A DNA stretch of 64,000 nucleotides from Aselliscus stoliczkanus. Taxonomy: Eukaryota; Chordata; Mammalia; Chiroptera; Hipposideridae. The position numbers and the translations under genes were made by a program. This document shows positions 1 through 10,250 of the stretch, one piece after another (position 1 is the stretch's first letter; every line of letters begins with the position of its first letter). The stretch lies in contig CM066733.1 of the NCBI GenBank assembly GCA_033961575.1, forward strand, positions 104,561,921 to 104,625,920. Direction: 5' to 3'. Under the pieces are notes generated by a model. That model worked only from the letters and a program-made list of their open reading frames with translations, searched no databases and was not told the DNA's origin.

Positions 1-271
1 TGGGGCCGGCTGAGTGGCTCAGTTGGTTAAGAGTTAGCTTAGAGTATGAGCTCTGAGCAACAAGGCTGCTGGTTCGACTCCCACATGGCATGGTGGCTAC
101 GCCCACCCGCAACTAAGGTTGAACACAGTACCTTGAGTTTAGTGGCCATGAGCTGCCCAGGGGAAGCCAGATGGCGACTGGCCCTCTCCACAATGAAGAT
201 TGAAGAACAACAACTTGGCGCTGGTTCCCTTCCTCAATTCCCCCAATAAAATCTTTAAAAAAAAAAAAAAA
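1..271 (+). mobile_element. tRNA-derived SINE, long form (VES/MEG/Rhin-like), plus strand
   Basis: Non-coding RNA polymerase III retroposon. The tRNA-like head carries an A box at 15-26 (TGGCTCAGTTGG) and a canonical B box at 71-81 (GGTTCGACTCC). The body ends in a CCCCAATAAAATCTTT module with AATAAA at 245-250, then an A tail at about 257-271. The 5' flank lies outside the window, so the target-site duplication cannot be checked. The 67-codon frame through it is chance. The family name is from recognition of bat SINEs; the pol III boxes are seen directly. Confidence 0.85.
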
Positions 272-335
272 GCAGTGCTCTATTATTGTGTAGCTTCAAG
301 TGTTACTGTCAAAAAATCTAATGCTTGGTTAATTT

Positions 336-410
336 TCCCTACTTTTCTCTTCATGCTTTAAAAAGTCTTTTTGCTTCCCTACTTTTCATGCTTTAAAAAA
401 TCTTTTTGCT
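336..410. repeat. Local tandem duplication, 40 bp + 35 bp
   Basis: The units at 336-375 and 376-410 both begin TCCCTACTTTTC and end CTTTTTGCT. The first has 5 extra bases (TCTCT/TTC region). Seen directly. It looks like replication slippage in pyrimidine-rich sequence. Confidence 0.85.
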
Positions 411-1525
411 TCTAGTTTTCTGAGATTTCTCTGATCTGCCTTGAGGGTTTTTTTTTGTTTTTTTTTTTAATTCATTGTGTTGAGCATGTAGTGGGTCTTT
501 TTGGTTGGATAACTCTTATCCTTCAGCTTTGAGCATTTTTCTTGAATTTATTTTTTGACAATTTTCTTCCTCTTTGTTTTCTATATTCTCTCTTTCTGAA
601 AATTCTATTGTTAGAATATTGGCCCTGTTGGGCTAATTTAGCCTTCTCTCTGATATTTTATATCTCTTTGCCTTTTTGTTTTATTTTCTGCGAGATTATC
701 TGACCTTTGAGCCTCAGCTCTTCTATTGAAAATTTTATTTCTGCTGCTATCATAAGATTTAATTTCAAGAATAATTTCCATGAAAAGTCTCTGAATTTTT
801 TTTTATAACATCATGTTCTTGTTGTGTGAGTGCAATATTATATTCTCAGATTCCTCTGAGGATACTAAGCAAAAGATTTACCTTATTTTAAAAAATGATT
901 TCTTTACATTATCACTATTTCTTCTGAGTTCCTTTGGTTTCTGGCTTTCCTTAATGTTAATAGCCCTTAGCAGTCCTCTCATATTTAAAACAGGGACACC
1001 ATAAAGCTGACTAGAAGCTCCTGGTATGGAGAAAGAAGGGCTTGTGGACTTGTAGGCTTATCTTCTGGGTGGCCCAGTTCAGCTCTTTCTTGGGAGGAAT
1101 GTTTGGCTATTTGTATCTTCAGGTCTTTTTTTGTTGGGTTGATCAGACTTTCTAGAGAAGAACCTTCCAATCTCCTGCCTAAAGGGTATAAACCAAGTTG
1201 CCAGCTGAGAGCTGAGTGGAGAAGTTACTTGGGTGCTTCGCCTTTGAGTATGTATATATTGACTTAATTCCCTGTTTTCAATAGACACTTCTATCCCCAC
1301 CTCTGCCCCATGTATCTCAGAGCAGACAAATTCCCCCAGCTTATCCTTTTTATATTTTTACTAGGATGGGAGATGGGGTAATTCAAGGTCTATCCTGGTT
1401 TTAGCTCTTATTCACTCCACTTTCATTGGTATCTATTCCTCTAATTCTTGAGTATGTCTGGAATTCTATGGCACAAATCAGTGTACATTTTCATTTCTCC
1501 CAATGGCGACATGAGTTTCAGCTTT

Positions 1526-1672
1526 TTTTTTTTTTTTCAGCTGAGCCATCCTGCCACCTGTTGGCAGCTCAGTGGCAGCTCAGCTCGGGCTGGGCATCAA
1601 ACTGCTGTTGCTCAGAGCTCAGCTCACACTCTTGAGTGAGCTCTTAACCAACTGAGTCACTCAGCAAGCCCA
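1526..1672 (-). mobile_element. tRNA-derived SINE (multi-module family), 5' part, minus strand
   Basis: Reads in reverse from a poly-T at 1526 to the AGCAAGCCC head at about 1672. Target-site duplication agtttcagcttt at 1514-1525 and 1673-1684 (12 bp, perfect). Shares the CTGTTGGCAGCTCAGTGGCAGCTCAG segment with the elements at 11483 and 39028. It is much shorter than those, so it is an internally shortened or single-module member. Confidence 0.85.
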
Positions 1673-1905
1673 AGTTTCAGCTTTCTCTAGCCCACTGGGT
1701 CAGTTATATTCACGCATCTATTAATACTTTTCATCTTACAAAATTTTATTGCTGTTTCATTGTCTTTTGTTGCCTTTGCTTTGTTGGTTTATGCTTAAAA
1801 ACATCTCTTCACTCTCATTTTATAGGGTTTCAGATAGAGTGGAGGTAAATATATATATTCAAATCTCCATCTTTAATCAAAATCCTGTATTTTTCTTTCT
1901 TTTAA

Positions 1906-2518
1906 AATTTTCTAAATATATTTTAATTTATTTTAATTTAATTGTCTTAAAATTTAAGATACAGCAAGATATATGGTACAAATCTTCCTTGATCTTCAAT
2001 TCTCCTTCCTGGAAGCACCTATTCTTGAGTACCCTTCCAGAAATATTCCTTATGTATACAAGCAATTGGCAATGTTTGTATATATCAAATTCTGCTTCAA
2101 AAGTACAATATTAATGCTTTTGGGGTGGGGGGCAGGAGCAGAAAGACAGTACAAAGCTTGACAGAGAAGGAAGCTCTTGACTGTTTTGGATTTTTCTCTG
2201 CCTCCCCTCTGAATCTAGACACTGCTGTAGAGACTAGCCCTGGGAGGGTTTCTGCCAACCTTACTTGGGTGCATCCGAACACTGCCTCTCGTCAGACCTG
2301 TGCTTAGAGCACCTCTTGCTTCCTGTCTGGGGTTTCTCTGACACCTGCAGGTAGAAAACCTTAGGGAATCCTGTGGGCACTTGGAAGTGTCTACCTGTAG
2401 GTACAGGAAAATGAAACCCTTTTGGAGACAACCTTGACAAGTAGGGATGGGACCTAATGATCAGCTACTTCTTTCTCTCTTATTGGACCCCGTATTGCCC
2501 TTTACCTAGTCCCCCTTT
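1906..2518. other. Unclassified AT-rich sequence
   Basis: No gene, RNA or mobile element recognised. It contains AT-rich stretches and a short G-run near 2122-2132. The largest frame (121 codons from 1749) is low-complexity and unsupported. Confidence 0.5.
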
Positions 2519-2726
2519 TTTAATTTTTCAATTACAGTTGACATTCAATATTATTTTATATTAGTTTCAGGTATACAGCATTGTGGTTAGACATTTATAT
2601 AAGTTAAGAATTGATCCCTCCTGACTAGTCTAGTACCCACCTGGCACTATGCATAGTTATTACAGTATCATTGATTATATTCCCTGTGCTGTACTTTGTA
2701 TCCCCATGACTGTATTGTTATAATCC
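2519..2726 (-). mobile_element. Old L1 3' UTR (L1MA-like), minus strand
   Basis: Begins with a T-rich segment, then TTAGTTTCAGGTATACAGC, the reverse complement of the L1MA-type 3' end. The same TTAGTTTCAGGTGTAC motif recurs at 27608, 52150 and 52890. Diverged and without a readable target-site duplication. Confidence 0.7.
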
Positions 2727-2835
2727 TCATTTAACTGTTAAGAACATTGAGATTTGGAGGCTGGTTGAAGCTCTCATCAAGTGGAAGAGTTGAGTCATGC
2801 ACTCACGTTTTTGGCTCTAACTTCCACGCGTCCAT
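2727..2835 (-). mobile_element. Possible MIR fragment, minus strand
   Basis: The order CATTTAACTGTTAAGAACATTGAGATTTGGAGGC resembles the reversed MIR core (GAGGAAACTGAGGC region). Heavily diverged, so this is a weak call. Confidence 0.35.
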
Positions 2836-4369
2836 ATTACCTGTTGTTATCTCTGCTGTAGGTTAAGCCACTGTCACACACACACGGTTTATATTTCCTT
2901 CCTTGATTTTGTATACACCTGGGAGGATGACTTCTTTTCTTCTAGCTTCCTAGGATTGTTTTCCACCCCACAACTTCACCTGCACTATAGCTAGCATGAC
3001 CACTGTTGCTCTGTTCTATGACCACTCATCTCTCAGGGTTTGAGTCTTACAATATTTTCTTTGGCTTACCCATGTCTCTGGCTTTAATCAAGCTTCAGAC
3101 GCCATATAGTGGCACTACTTTAAGTCTGTCATGGGGGAGGATCTTCCTGAAGGCAAGATGAACATTTTGCTGTATTATGTGGGCTGCTCATTTAGACCCA
3201 TGATAGCCTGGCACCTGTGTCCTAGTGAAACAATTCAGTGAGCTTGTGTGTGGGCCGAGAGCCAGTCTAACAGATGGCCATGAGAGAAGGGACTATGTAC
3301 CGTGTGATCATCAAGTGTGCTTGCCCAGGGCAGGAGTCCCTGCCAGAAAGATCCAAATGCCTGCCCTTAGAATTGGAGTCTTATTTTTTATAAGCATGCC
3401 TAAAATAGAAAACAAATGCCTAGAAAATTTAATAATAAATAATTTTAAACTTTGAGCTGAGAACATTAAAGAAAAGGGAACTATGGCAAAAGAGATCTTT
3501 TAAGCTGAAGTGCTTGGTCATAAGGTACTCATTGTGGAGCTTTTTCCACCCTTGACTGACAAAAGCTTGCTATGAAACAAGAAAGTGTGGATACTCACTG
3601 TGCATGCCCAGGCCCAAAGCTTTATCAGTGAGAAGATTCTGGAAATACCTGAGGCAAGAGGAGGTCAACGTCTGTGGCTCACCTGTCCGGAAACAGGCGT
3701 TGCATCATTTTAGCAGGCAGTTAGGGTGCAAGACTCACTGAGACCCTGACAGTAAATACCCTATTACCAGAGCCCCCTTCCTTTTCCTCTGTTCTTTAGC
3801 AATCTAGAAGTCCCCTAGTTCAGATCTGCCTAACCTTCTTTTTATCCAGAGAAGCTGAGCCCCAGGAAACATTTTTGGATGTCAAATACCATTAAATTGT
3901 AGACACTACCACTGGATTTTTCTTTTGAAAAAAAAAAGTTTATCCCCATTTAATCTTCAGTGGACATTCATGTATTCATTCATTTCCCCCTTTAAAATTA
4001 TTTATTTATCTTCTTTCATATTGTCAGATAATATGCTTTTTGATGGTGAAGATATGTGGAATTAAAATTTAGCTTCTGAATTCAAAGGCTTTTCAGTTTA
4101 GTAAGGAAGCAAAATCATACCGGTATGTATGAAGCAGGATGTGAAAAGGCTACAACAAAGTTAGAACATAATACTATGGGGAGTAAGAGGACAAAATGGA
4201 AACAGGTCACTTGTACTCTATTAGTAGCTTCAGCCATTCCTTTAGGAATAGACAGCAGCTGTTATTGCTATTTCTTCATATCAAATACATATGTATTTAG
4301 AAAATATAGGTAATCAAATAGAATGAGATAAATATTTTCTTGAACTTCATCAATCATAGACAGCCATTC
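2836..4369. other. Unique or unclassified sequence
   Basis: No supported gene or mobile element. A short (CA)n run lies at 2875-2884. The 76-codon frame at 3225-3455 has no recognisable domain, signal or splice context and is treated as chance. Confidence 0.5.
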
Positions 4370-4920
4370 TGCCTATTTTGGCATTACGTTTTAGTCATTT
4401 GTATGTGTACATCATACACACACACACATACACACAGATCATACTAGATATTCTGTTTTGTAACCTGCTTCTTTTGCCCAGTTGTGATGGTCATTTTAGG
4501 ACATTAAACATTTTACAACATCATTTTAAGTGGTTGCATAATATTGCATTGTATAGATATATATGCAGTGAATTTTCTGGTTTTGGACTTTTAGCATGTT
4601 ACCTGCCCCTACCCCATTATTAAACACGAGGAGAGAACGTACAAGTAGCTACATCTCTGTGCACATCCCTGATGACCTTCGGATAAATTCCCAGAAGAGA
4701 GACTATTGGGACAAAGTGAATCTACTGTTTCTAGACTTTATATACTTCTGTCAGATTGCCATCAAGAAAGACACCCTTCAGTTGCATGGAAGTCTGATGT
4801 CCCTGCAGTTTCAACAATACTAGAAATGACCACAAACTCTGAACATCTGGTAGGTAAAAGATGCATTATCGCTTCTTTTCTAATTTGCACTTCTTTGATT
4901 ACTAAGAGGACTGGGTAAGA
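4370..4920 (-). mobile_element. Ancient L1 ORF2 3' region, minus strand
   Basis: Contains the diagnostic reversed L1 block GGATAAATTCCCAGAAGAGA followed by ACTATTGGGACAAAGTGAAT (4681-4720). This matches the ORF2 C-terminal region seen at 25441, 42081 and 23270. An interrupted (CA)n lies at 4415-4437. No reading frame survives. Confidence 0.6.
4415..4437. repeat. Interrupted (CA)n microsatellite
   Basis: ACACACACACACATACACACA-type dinucleotide run with one interruption. Potentially length-variable. Confidence 0.8.
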
Positions 4921-5139
4921 TTTTCAATAGATAATGTAAAATTGACATGGTTGCACTTAGAATCAAGGTTTGTTAGGCATCAGTAAGAGAGCATTGCATG
5001 AATAATGAGCGGAGACAGACTATTTCATTTAACTTGTTTTTAGGGTCAGTAGACTGATGGGTCAGAAAAATACACTAGGTATAGTATGACTGTTTCCTAG
5101 CTTGGCATTTGACATTCATATATTTTTAAAAAATTCTTG

Positions 5140-5247
5140 TGGGGCCGGTCGAGTGGCGTGGTGGTTAAGCGCTGGCTTAGGAAGCCAGCGGCCCTGGTTC
5201 GGGTCCCACATATGAGGGCCAGTGACACTGCCCTCAAAAAAAAAAAA
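5140..5247 (+). mobile_element. Short tRNA-derived SINE with 3' hairpin, plus strand
   Basis: About 108 bp. The head starts GGGGCCGG, the A box lies near 5154-5164 and the B box GGTTCGGGTCC at 5196-5206. The anticodon-arm-like segment GCTGGCTT/AAGCCAGC folds on itself. The 3' end GAGGGCCAGTG/CACTGCCCTC forms a hairpin just before the A tail. Target-site duplication aaattcttg at 5131-5139 and 5245-5253. This is the reference copy for the short family found about nine times in this window. Confidence 0.9.
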
Positions 5248-5253
5248 TTCTTG

Positions 5254-6343
5254 CTATCAAAATACAGAAATATGTACTGGAGGACATTTTCCTTAACTGG
5301 ACTTTCGCCTGGTTAGATGAGGGTACCTGTACACTAAAAAGAGAGGTCCCCAGGAACAAGCCTGAGGACTCCGTCCTCAGACACATCTTTTTAGTCCTAT
5401 CAATGCCATGGATGAAATCACACTGATTAAATCAGCATAAGAAAATAAGAATCCAAAAAGAGAATGACAGAAAAAAAAAAGCTCTTAGCACCACTCACAC
5501 TTGGAGGATAGGAGTTGAGTATTGTGTTTCTGTAGCAGTAAGTATTAAAAACAAAGTAGACATTTTAGTATCAGTATGTTTTGAATCTGCAGGGTGATAT
5601 AGCTGGGGAAAAAGTAAAAGTAACAGAAGACTGTGTTAATAGAAATAGGTATACAGTGACTTCTAGAAAGTGGGAAGAGAGCACCACAGCACATTGCCCT
5701 GGCCAGCTCCCACTTGGGATACTGTCTTACATTTTAGGATGGTGGGAGCCTCCCTCTGTTCTCAAACCTCAGAAGCTTCCGTGCAGTTTTTCAGTGTATT
5801 TGGGCACATGATTCAGTGCCCTTCATGAGAAAACCCAAGAGTAATCACAGATAAGCTTTAGAATTTTGTAATGCATTTCAAAGTCCAAGGGAACCATTTT
5901 ATTTGTTAAACTGGATATGTACATGATGATTGTTTTGCATCTTTTTATTTCTGCTACTTCCAGGGACCTAGAGAAATTTTTTCTTCAAGAGGGTCATTAA
6001 TAATAAATTTCCTCTATATATTTAATATATTTATATAAATATCAGGATGATAACATTGTTTCTAAGGGGCATAGGGACAGAGAAGGAATGGAGGAAGATG
6101 ATTAACTTTGTCTTTATACGTCTTTACTTTCACTACTTATAATGAACATGTATTCATTTTCTTTTTGGAAAAAAGAAAAGCTTGATGAATTTATTTTCTA
6201 TTATTTTTTGAAACAATCACAAAGTTATAAAACATTGGATATATAATGAAAAGAATTTTTTAAAAGCCCTGAAATGTTTGAGAATAAGTAGCCAAATTGA
6301 TGACCCCTCATTCTTGAATAGTGTGTATTTCCTATACATAAAA
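5254..6343. other. Unique or unclassified sequence
   Basis: No gene or repeat recognised. An AT-rich (TATATTTA)-like patch lies at 6014-6042. The 76-codon frame at 5581-5811 has no recognisable features. Confidence 0.5.
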
Positions 6344-6675
6344 ACATTTCCCATATAGGGAGTACATTTGCAGACATTACCCAGAGCAATATTTTTGCTG
6401 ATACATCCCTACGGGCAAGGGAAGTAAAAGAAAAAATGAACATATGGGATTATATCAGATTTAAAAGATTTTCACAACAAAGGATACCATTAATAAAACA
6501 AAAAGGAAGCCTACTGAATGGGAGAATATATTTGCCAACGATATATCTGATAAGGGGTTAATATCCAAAATTTATAAAACACTCATGAAACTCAACATCA
6601 AAAAAACAAACAACCCAATTAAAAAATGGGCAGAAGATATGAAGAGACATTTCTCTAAAGAGGACATACAGATAG

Positions 6676-7245
6676 ATGGCCAGCAGGCACATGAAAAAAA
6701 GTTCAATCTCACTGGTCATTAGGGAAATGCAAATAAAAACCACCATGAGATACCACCTCACTCCAGTCAGAATGGCTATCATCAATAAATCAACAAACAA
6801 CAAGTGCTGGCGGGGCTGTGGGGAAAAGGGGACCCTGCTGCACTGTTGGTGGGATTGCAGATTGGTGCAGCCACTATGGAAGTCAGTATGGAGGTATCTC
6901 AAAGAACTGGAAATAGAGCTACCGTTTGACCCAGCAATTCCACTCCTAGGTATTTATCCTGAAAAAACCAAGACACTTATTCAAAAAAAGTTAGGCACCC
7001 CTATGTTCATAGCAGCACAATTTACAATAGCTAAGACTTGGAAACAACCAAAATGCCCATCAGTAGATGACTGGATTAAGAAACTGTGGTATATTTATAC
7101 AATGGAGTATTACTCCGCTATAAAGAAGAATGAAATTGTACCATTTGCAATGATATGGATGGACCTAGAGACTATTATGTTAAGTGAAATAAGTCAGTCA
7201 GAGAAAGACAAATACCATATGTTCTCACTCATATGTGGAATCTGA
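6676..7245 (+). pseudogene. L1 ORF2p C-terminal fragment
   Basis: A 189-codon open frame encoding the C-terminal segment of the L1 reverse transcriptase/endonuclease protein. It carries the zinc-knuckle-like cluster C44-x3-C48-x7-H56-x4-C61 within [18 protein letters not shown], and ends SLICGI as in the copies at 22980 and 28158. Upstream sequence from 6353 is the same ORF2 but in broken frames. The endonuclease and reverse transcriptase domains are missing, so this is a dead fragment and not a host gene. Confidence 0.95.
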
Positions 7246-7633
7246 AAAACTGTATGAATGAGCAAAGTAAACAGAAACTGTCTCATAGATATAGAGGAAA
7301 AATCAGGGTTGCTAATTGGGAGAGGAATGGGGATGAGGGAGAAGGGGAAGGGATTAGACAGCAAAAATAGGCAACTCCAATATTCCCACTGGGATATGAA
7401 AAACAGTTTGTGGAATATAATTCATAATGTTGTAAATATTCTGTGGAATGTCAGATGGTCATAGGTCTTGTTAGGGAGACCATTTCATGGATGGAGTAGA
7501 GGTTTGATCAGTGCACTGTATGACTAAAGCGGAGGTTGTATACCTACTGTAATTGAATATATATAGATAGTCATGGGATGTGGATTATACTGTGGAAGAG
7601 AGTCAGAGGAAGAGTAATAGATATATATGATAT

Positions 7634-7667
7634 GGGGGGGAGTGGGGTGGCGAATTGGGGGTGGGGG
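7634..7667 (+). other. G-quadruplex-capable tract in L1 3' UTR
   Basis: Four G runs of 7, 4, 5 and 5 bases at 7634-7640, 7644-7647, 7657-7661 and 7663-7667 with short loops. G-rich 3' UTR tracts are known from L1s. The minus-strand L1s show the matching C-rich tract near 22556 and 27665. Confidence 0.7.
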
Positions 7668-7767
7668 ATTGTCACTTTGAGGGGTAAAATGTATAACTAT
7701 TGCACTGTGATGTACACCTGAAACTAATTAAAATAAAAAAAAAACAAAAAAACCCCACATTTCCCTA

Positions 7768-8850
7768 CATAACAACAATACAGCCATTAAAATCAGAAAA
7801 TTAACACTGATAGATTATTACATTGAATGTTCATACCCCATTCAAGTTTTACCAATTATCTCAATGCTGTATATAGTAAAAGGATTTAGTTCTTTTACAG
7901 CAGAAGGATTTAGTGCAGAATCAAGTGGTTGCATTTGGTGTCATTTATCTTTAGTCTCCTTCAGTTTGTAATAGTTCCTCAGTCTTTCCTTTCATGACCT
8001 GAAACTTTTGAGGATTAGATGTCAGTTACTTTGTAGAGTGTCCCTCCATTTGGATTTGTCTGATGTTTCCTCATGATTAGATTCAGGTTGTGCATTTTTG
8101 GCAGGAAGATCAAAGATGTGACACCATTCTCATTGCATATTATTGGGTAACACAATTTTGATTGTCCTGTTATTGGTAATGTTCTCTTTGTTTGTTTGAC
8201 TAAGGTAGTGTTTGCCAGGCTTATCTACCATAAAGTTACTCTCCCTTTCTGTGATTAACAAGTATTTGTGTGGAGGTACTTTGAAACAAGGTAAATATCT
8301 CATTATTCATTTATTTTTAGATGTAGGAATTTGTGATGCCTTGCTATTTGGCGGGTTAAAATTCCATACTATTATGATTTATTTCAATGTTCAAATTGCC
8401 CCAGATTTGACCAGTGAGAATCCCTTCAAGCTGGTTTCTCTACTCTTTTGATTTGTCCCCATCATTCTTTGAGTACTTACTTCCTTTCTGACACAACAAG
8501 ATAGTTTTAGGCTCATCTTGTACTTTAGTTGCCTCATTCTGAAACTGACTACTTTTCAAAGGATCTTTGGTTCCTTTTAGTGAGAAATGATATTTAGAAA
8601 CCCATATCTGAGCAATAAGTTTGTTCACTGGCATTGGGTGTTGCTACTCCATGTGGAAAGAGCTAGGGAATATACATGTATGTGTATTTACATATTCACA
8701 CAAACTTTTTACATTTCTATTTATTTGTATATTATGTGTATTGAAAACTATAGTTCATATGAGTGCATTGAATTCAATCTAATATTACAGAGTTCCTACT
8801 CATTTTCCCTTTCTGTTGGGAGCTGGTGTCTGACAAGGTCACATTGAAAT
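7768..8850 (-). mobile_element. Old L1 3' UTR (L1MC/L1ME-type), minus strand
   Basis: Recognised by the string AGTCTCCTTCAGTTTGTAAT...CCTCAGTCTTTCCTTTCATGAC and GATGTTTCCTCATGATTAGA (7950-8090), typical of long old L1 3' UTRs. A related earlier part of the same UTR is at 34100-34520. It abuts the target-site duplication of the young L1, so the young L1 may have inserted into it. No ORF. Confidence 0.6.
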
Positions 8851-9150
8851 AAGATCCATGCTCAGTGCTGGATGTCTAGGGTTCTGCCCTATGGCTGGTC
8901 ATGTAGTATCTCCTGCCTCTATGAACCCATGTGCCTTTCCTCTACATCAGATCCTATAGGAGACAGTACTTTCACTGCATTTATGGCAAGTTCCTATGGT
9001 ACCCCAATGAGAGCTGGCTATGCAAGCCAAAGATGGGTATGATCTCCTAAGAGATCTCCATGGGGACCCCAGGACTGAGAAAGAGGGGACTCAAGCCTCT
9101 TGGAAACAGAGGGTCAGACCTCTGGTGACGTAGGCCAACAGCCTGTCTGA
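8851..9150. other. Unclassified sequence
   Basis: Moderate GC with no recognised element. It could be the continuation of the old L1 on its left or of the LTR-like block on its right. Confidence 0.4.
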
Positions 9151-9199
9151 GAGAAACTGATGATAACATCAGTCTGTTGAGCTCACTTGCCTGGGGTCA

Positions 9200-9995
9200 T
9201 TGCTGTGAGAGTTTCCTTGAAGACTAAAGTCTTCAGGCCATGAGAGTTCCAAAAAGAGGCAACTCACTGACCATGGGGTATGTTAATCAACTGCCTTATT
9301 TGAATTCTTTGCCTTGTACATGGTTGCAGCAACAGATACTGAAGCTTTGTCTGAGAAACAGATGCTGCCTTCTATTGTAATAACAATAGTCCTCTGTAGG
9401 ATAAGAGAGGTTTGAGACCCACTTTGGCTACTGAGTATTGTAATCTCATAGGAATAGACTTTAGATAATTTTACCCTAAACACAGCCACTCCTAGTCTCT
9501 TAGTAATAGCTCAAGTATGCACCCTGTGAGTCTTACGATTGTGTCTAGCTGCTGGAATTTGGGGTAATTACTAGATAGTCAAGGTAGTCATGGTAACCAT
9601 TTTTTAGGTGATATGTAGAAACTGAGTCTGGGTCACAAGGAGATTATCATAGTAAAAGATAAGATAATCCTTAAACGTAGAATAGGTCACAGTGTGCCCT
9701 GGGGAGAACAATTACAAGGAAGTAAAAGACTGTAAACGTCCTAAGAAAGAAAAAAACATCAAAACTCTGTGGAACTTAACTTGTGATGGAGATAATGGTC
9801 AAGAGTCCAAGAGTCCCTATAAAAGGGGACATGCTGTAACAATAAAGTGTGACACTTCTCTGAAACTCCCCCCGTGTCTCCATTCCCTTCTTTAGCCTCT
9901 CTGACTCCGTCTCCACCTGAGGGAACTCCTGGACTCATGGGAGCTGGACTCCCACCCCTTTCCACATTTGTAACTCCCAATTCTGACGGTGAGAA
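9200..9995 (+). mobile_element. Probable endogenous retroviral LTR (ERV1-like), plus strand
   Basis: A promoter-like layout typical of an LTR: TATA box CTATAAAA at 9817-9824, polyA signal AATAAA at 9841-9846, then a pyrimidine-rich R/U5-like segment (CTCCCCCCGTGTCTCCATTCCC). I see no clear primer-binding site, no gag/pol/env frame and no clean target-site duplication. The limits are approximate and this is probably a solo or fragmentary LTR. Family not assigned. Confidence 0.45.
9817..9846 (+). promoter_or_regulatory. TATA box and polyA signal of the LTR-like block
   Basis: CTATAAAA at 9817-9824 and AATAAA at 9841-9846, 17 bp apart. This is the spacing seen in many gammaretrovirus-like LTRs, where the signal sits in R. 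Motifs are seen directly; function is inferred. Confidence 0.5.
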
Positions 9996-10078
9996 AGCTG
10001 ACTTGTTTTATTTTTATTATATTATTTGATCAACCCCTTTGTATGTAACCCATTTTCTGTCTTTGCCATGACTCCCTC

Positions 10079-10250
10079 TCATTTGTGGAGACCCTTTGTA
10101 CCCTGCTTGGGTTCTAACTCCCCATGCCAGATCAAACCCCATATGGTTGTCTTTCTCACTTGAAGCTGGCTCTGATATCACATGCCAGGCTTTCGTTTGT
10201 GAAGATGCTCTTCCCATCCTGTTTGGGTTCTAACTCCCATGCTGGCTGCC
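10079..10250 (+). repeat. Partial tandem duplication with GGGTTCTAACTCCC motif
   Basis: The segment around 10082-10128 recurs about 113 bp later at 10195-10243. Both contain TTTGTG(G/A)AGA and TTGGGTTCTAACTCCC. A third related TGTAACTCCCAATTC lies at 9970-9984. It probably belongs to the LTR/leader of the block on the left. Confidence 0.5.

Larger units (their letters stand above)
272..1905 (-). mobile_element. Ancient L1-lineage (ORF1/5' region, possibly HAL1-like) fossil
   Basis: Pyrimidine-rich sequence that resembles an old interspersed repeat read backwards. Its composition matches L1 ORF1/5' UTR stretches elsewhere in the window: T- and C-rich, with runs such as CTCTTCTATTGAAAATTTTA. 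It ends near 1880-1905 in a CCATCTTTAATC-type motif like an L1 5' end. A SINE interrupts it at 1526-1672 and a local tandem duplication lies at 336-410. No frame survives. Class assignment is tentative. Confidence 0.35.
6353..7756 (+). mobile_element. Young 5'-truncated L1, plus strand
   Basis: About 1.4 kb of L1: the last third of ORF2, the 3' UTR and an A-rich tail. Target-site duplication acatttccc at 6344-6352 and 7757-7765. Very similar to the copies at 22466 and 27577, so recently active or recently amplified. The 3' UTR carries a G-rich tract (7634-7667) and ends CACCTGAAACTAATTAAAAT then A-tail. Truncated at the 5' end, as usual for L1, so it cannot move. Confidence 0.95.

Noticed and set aside
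15..81. tRNA gene suggested by perfect A and B boxes
   Set aside because: The boxes belong to a SINE: there is no acceptor-stem pairing, and a long body, AATAAA and A tail follow. The same applies to 5140, 22031 and 40220.
6676..7245. Conserved 189-codon protein as a host gene
   Set aside because: It is the C-terminal end of L1 ORF2p, repeated at 22980 and 28158 and bounded by L1 sequence and target-site duplications.
9219..9234. GAAGACT-AA-AGTCTTC hairpin as a regulatory site
   Set aside because: A 7-bp perfect inverted repeat is expected by chance in 64 kb, and it has no supporting context.
9759..9980. 73-codon minus-strand frame as a retroviral gene remnant
   Set aside because: It runs opposite to the TATA/polyA orientation and shows no retroviral motif.
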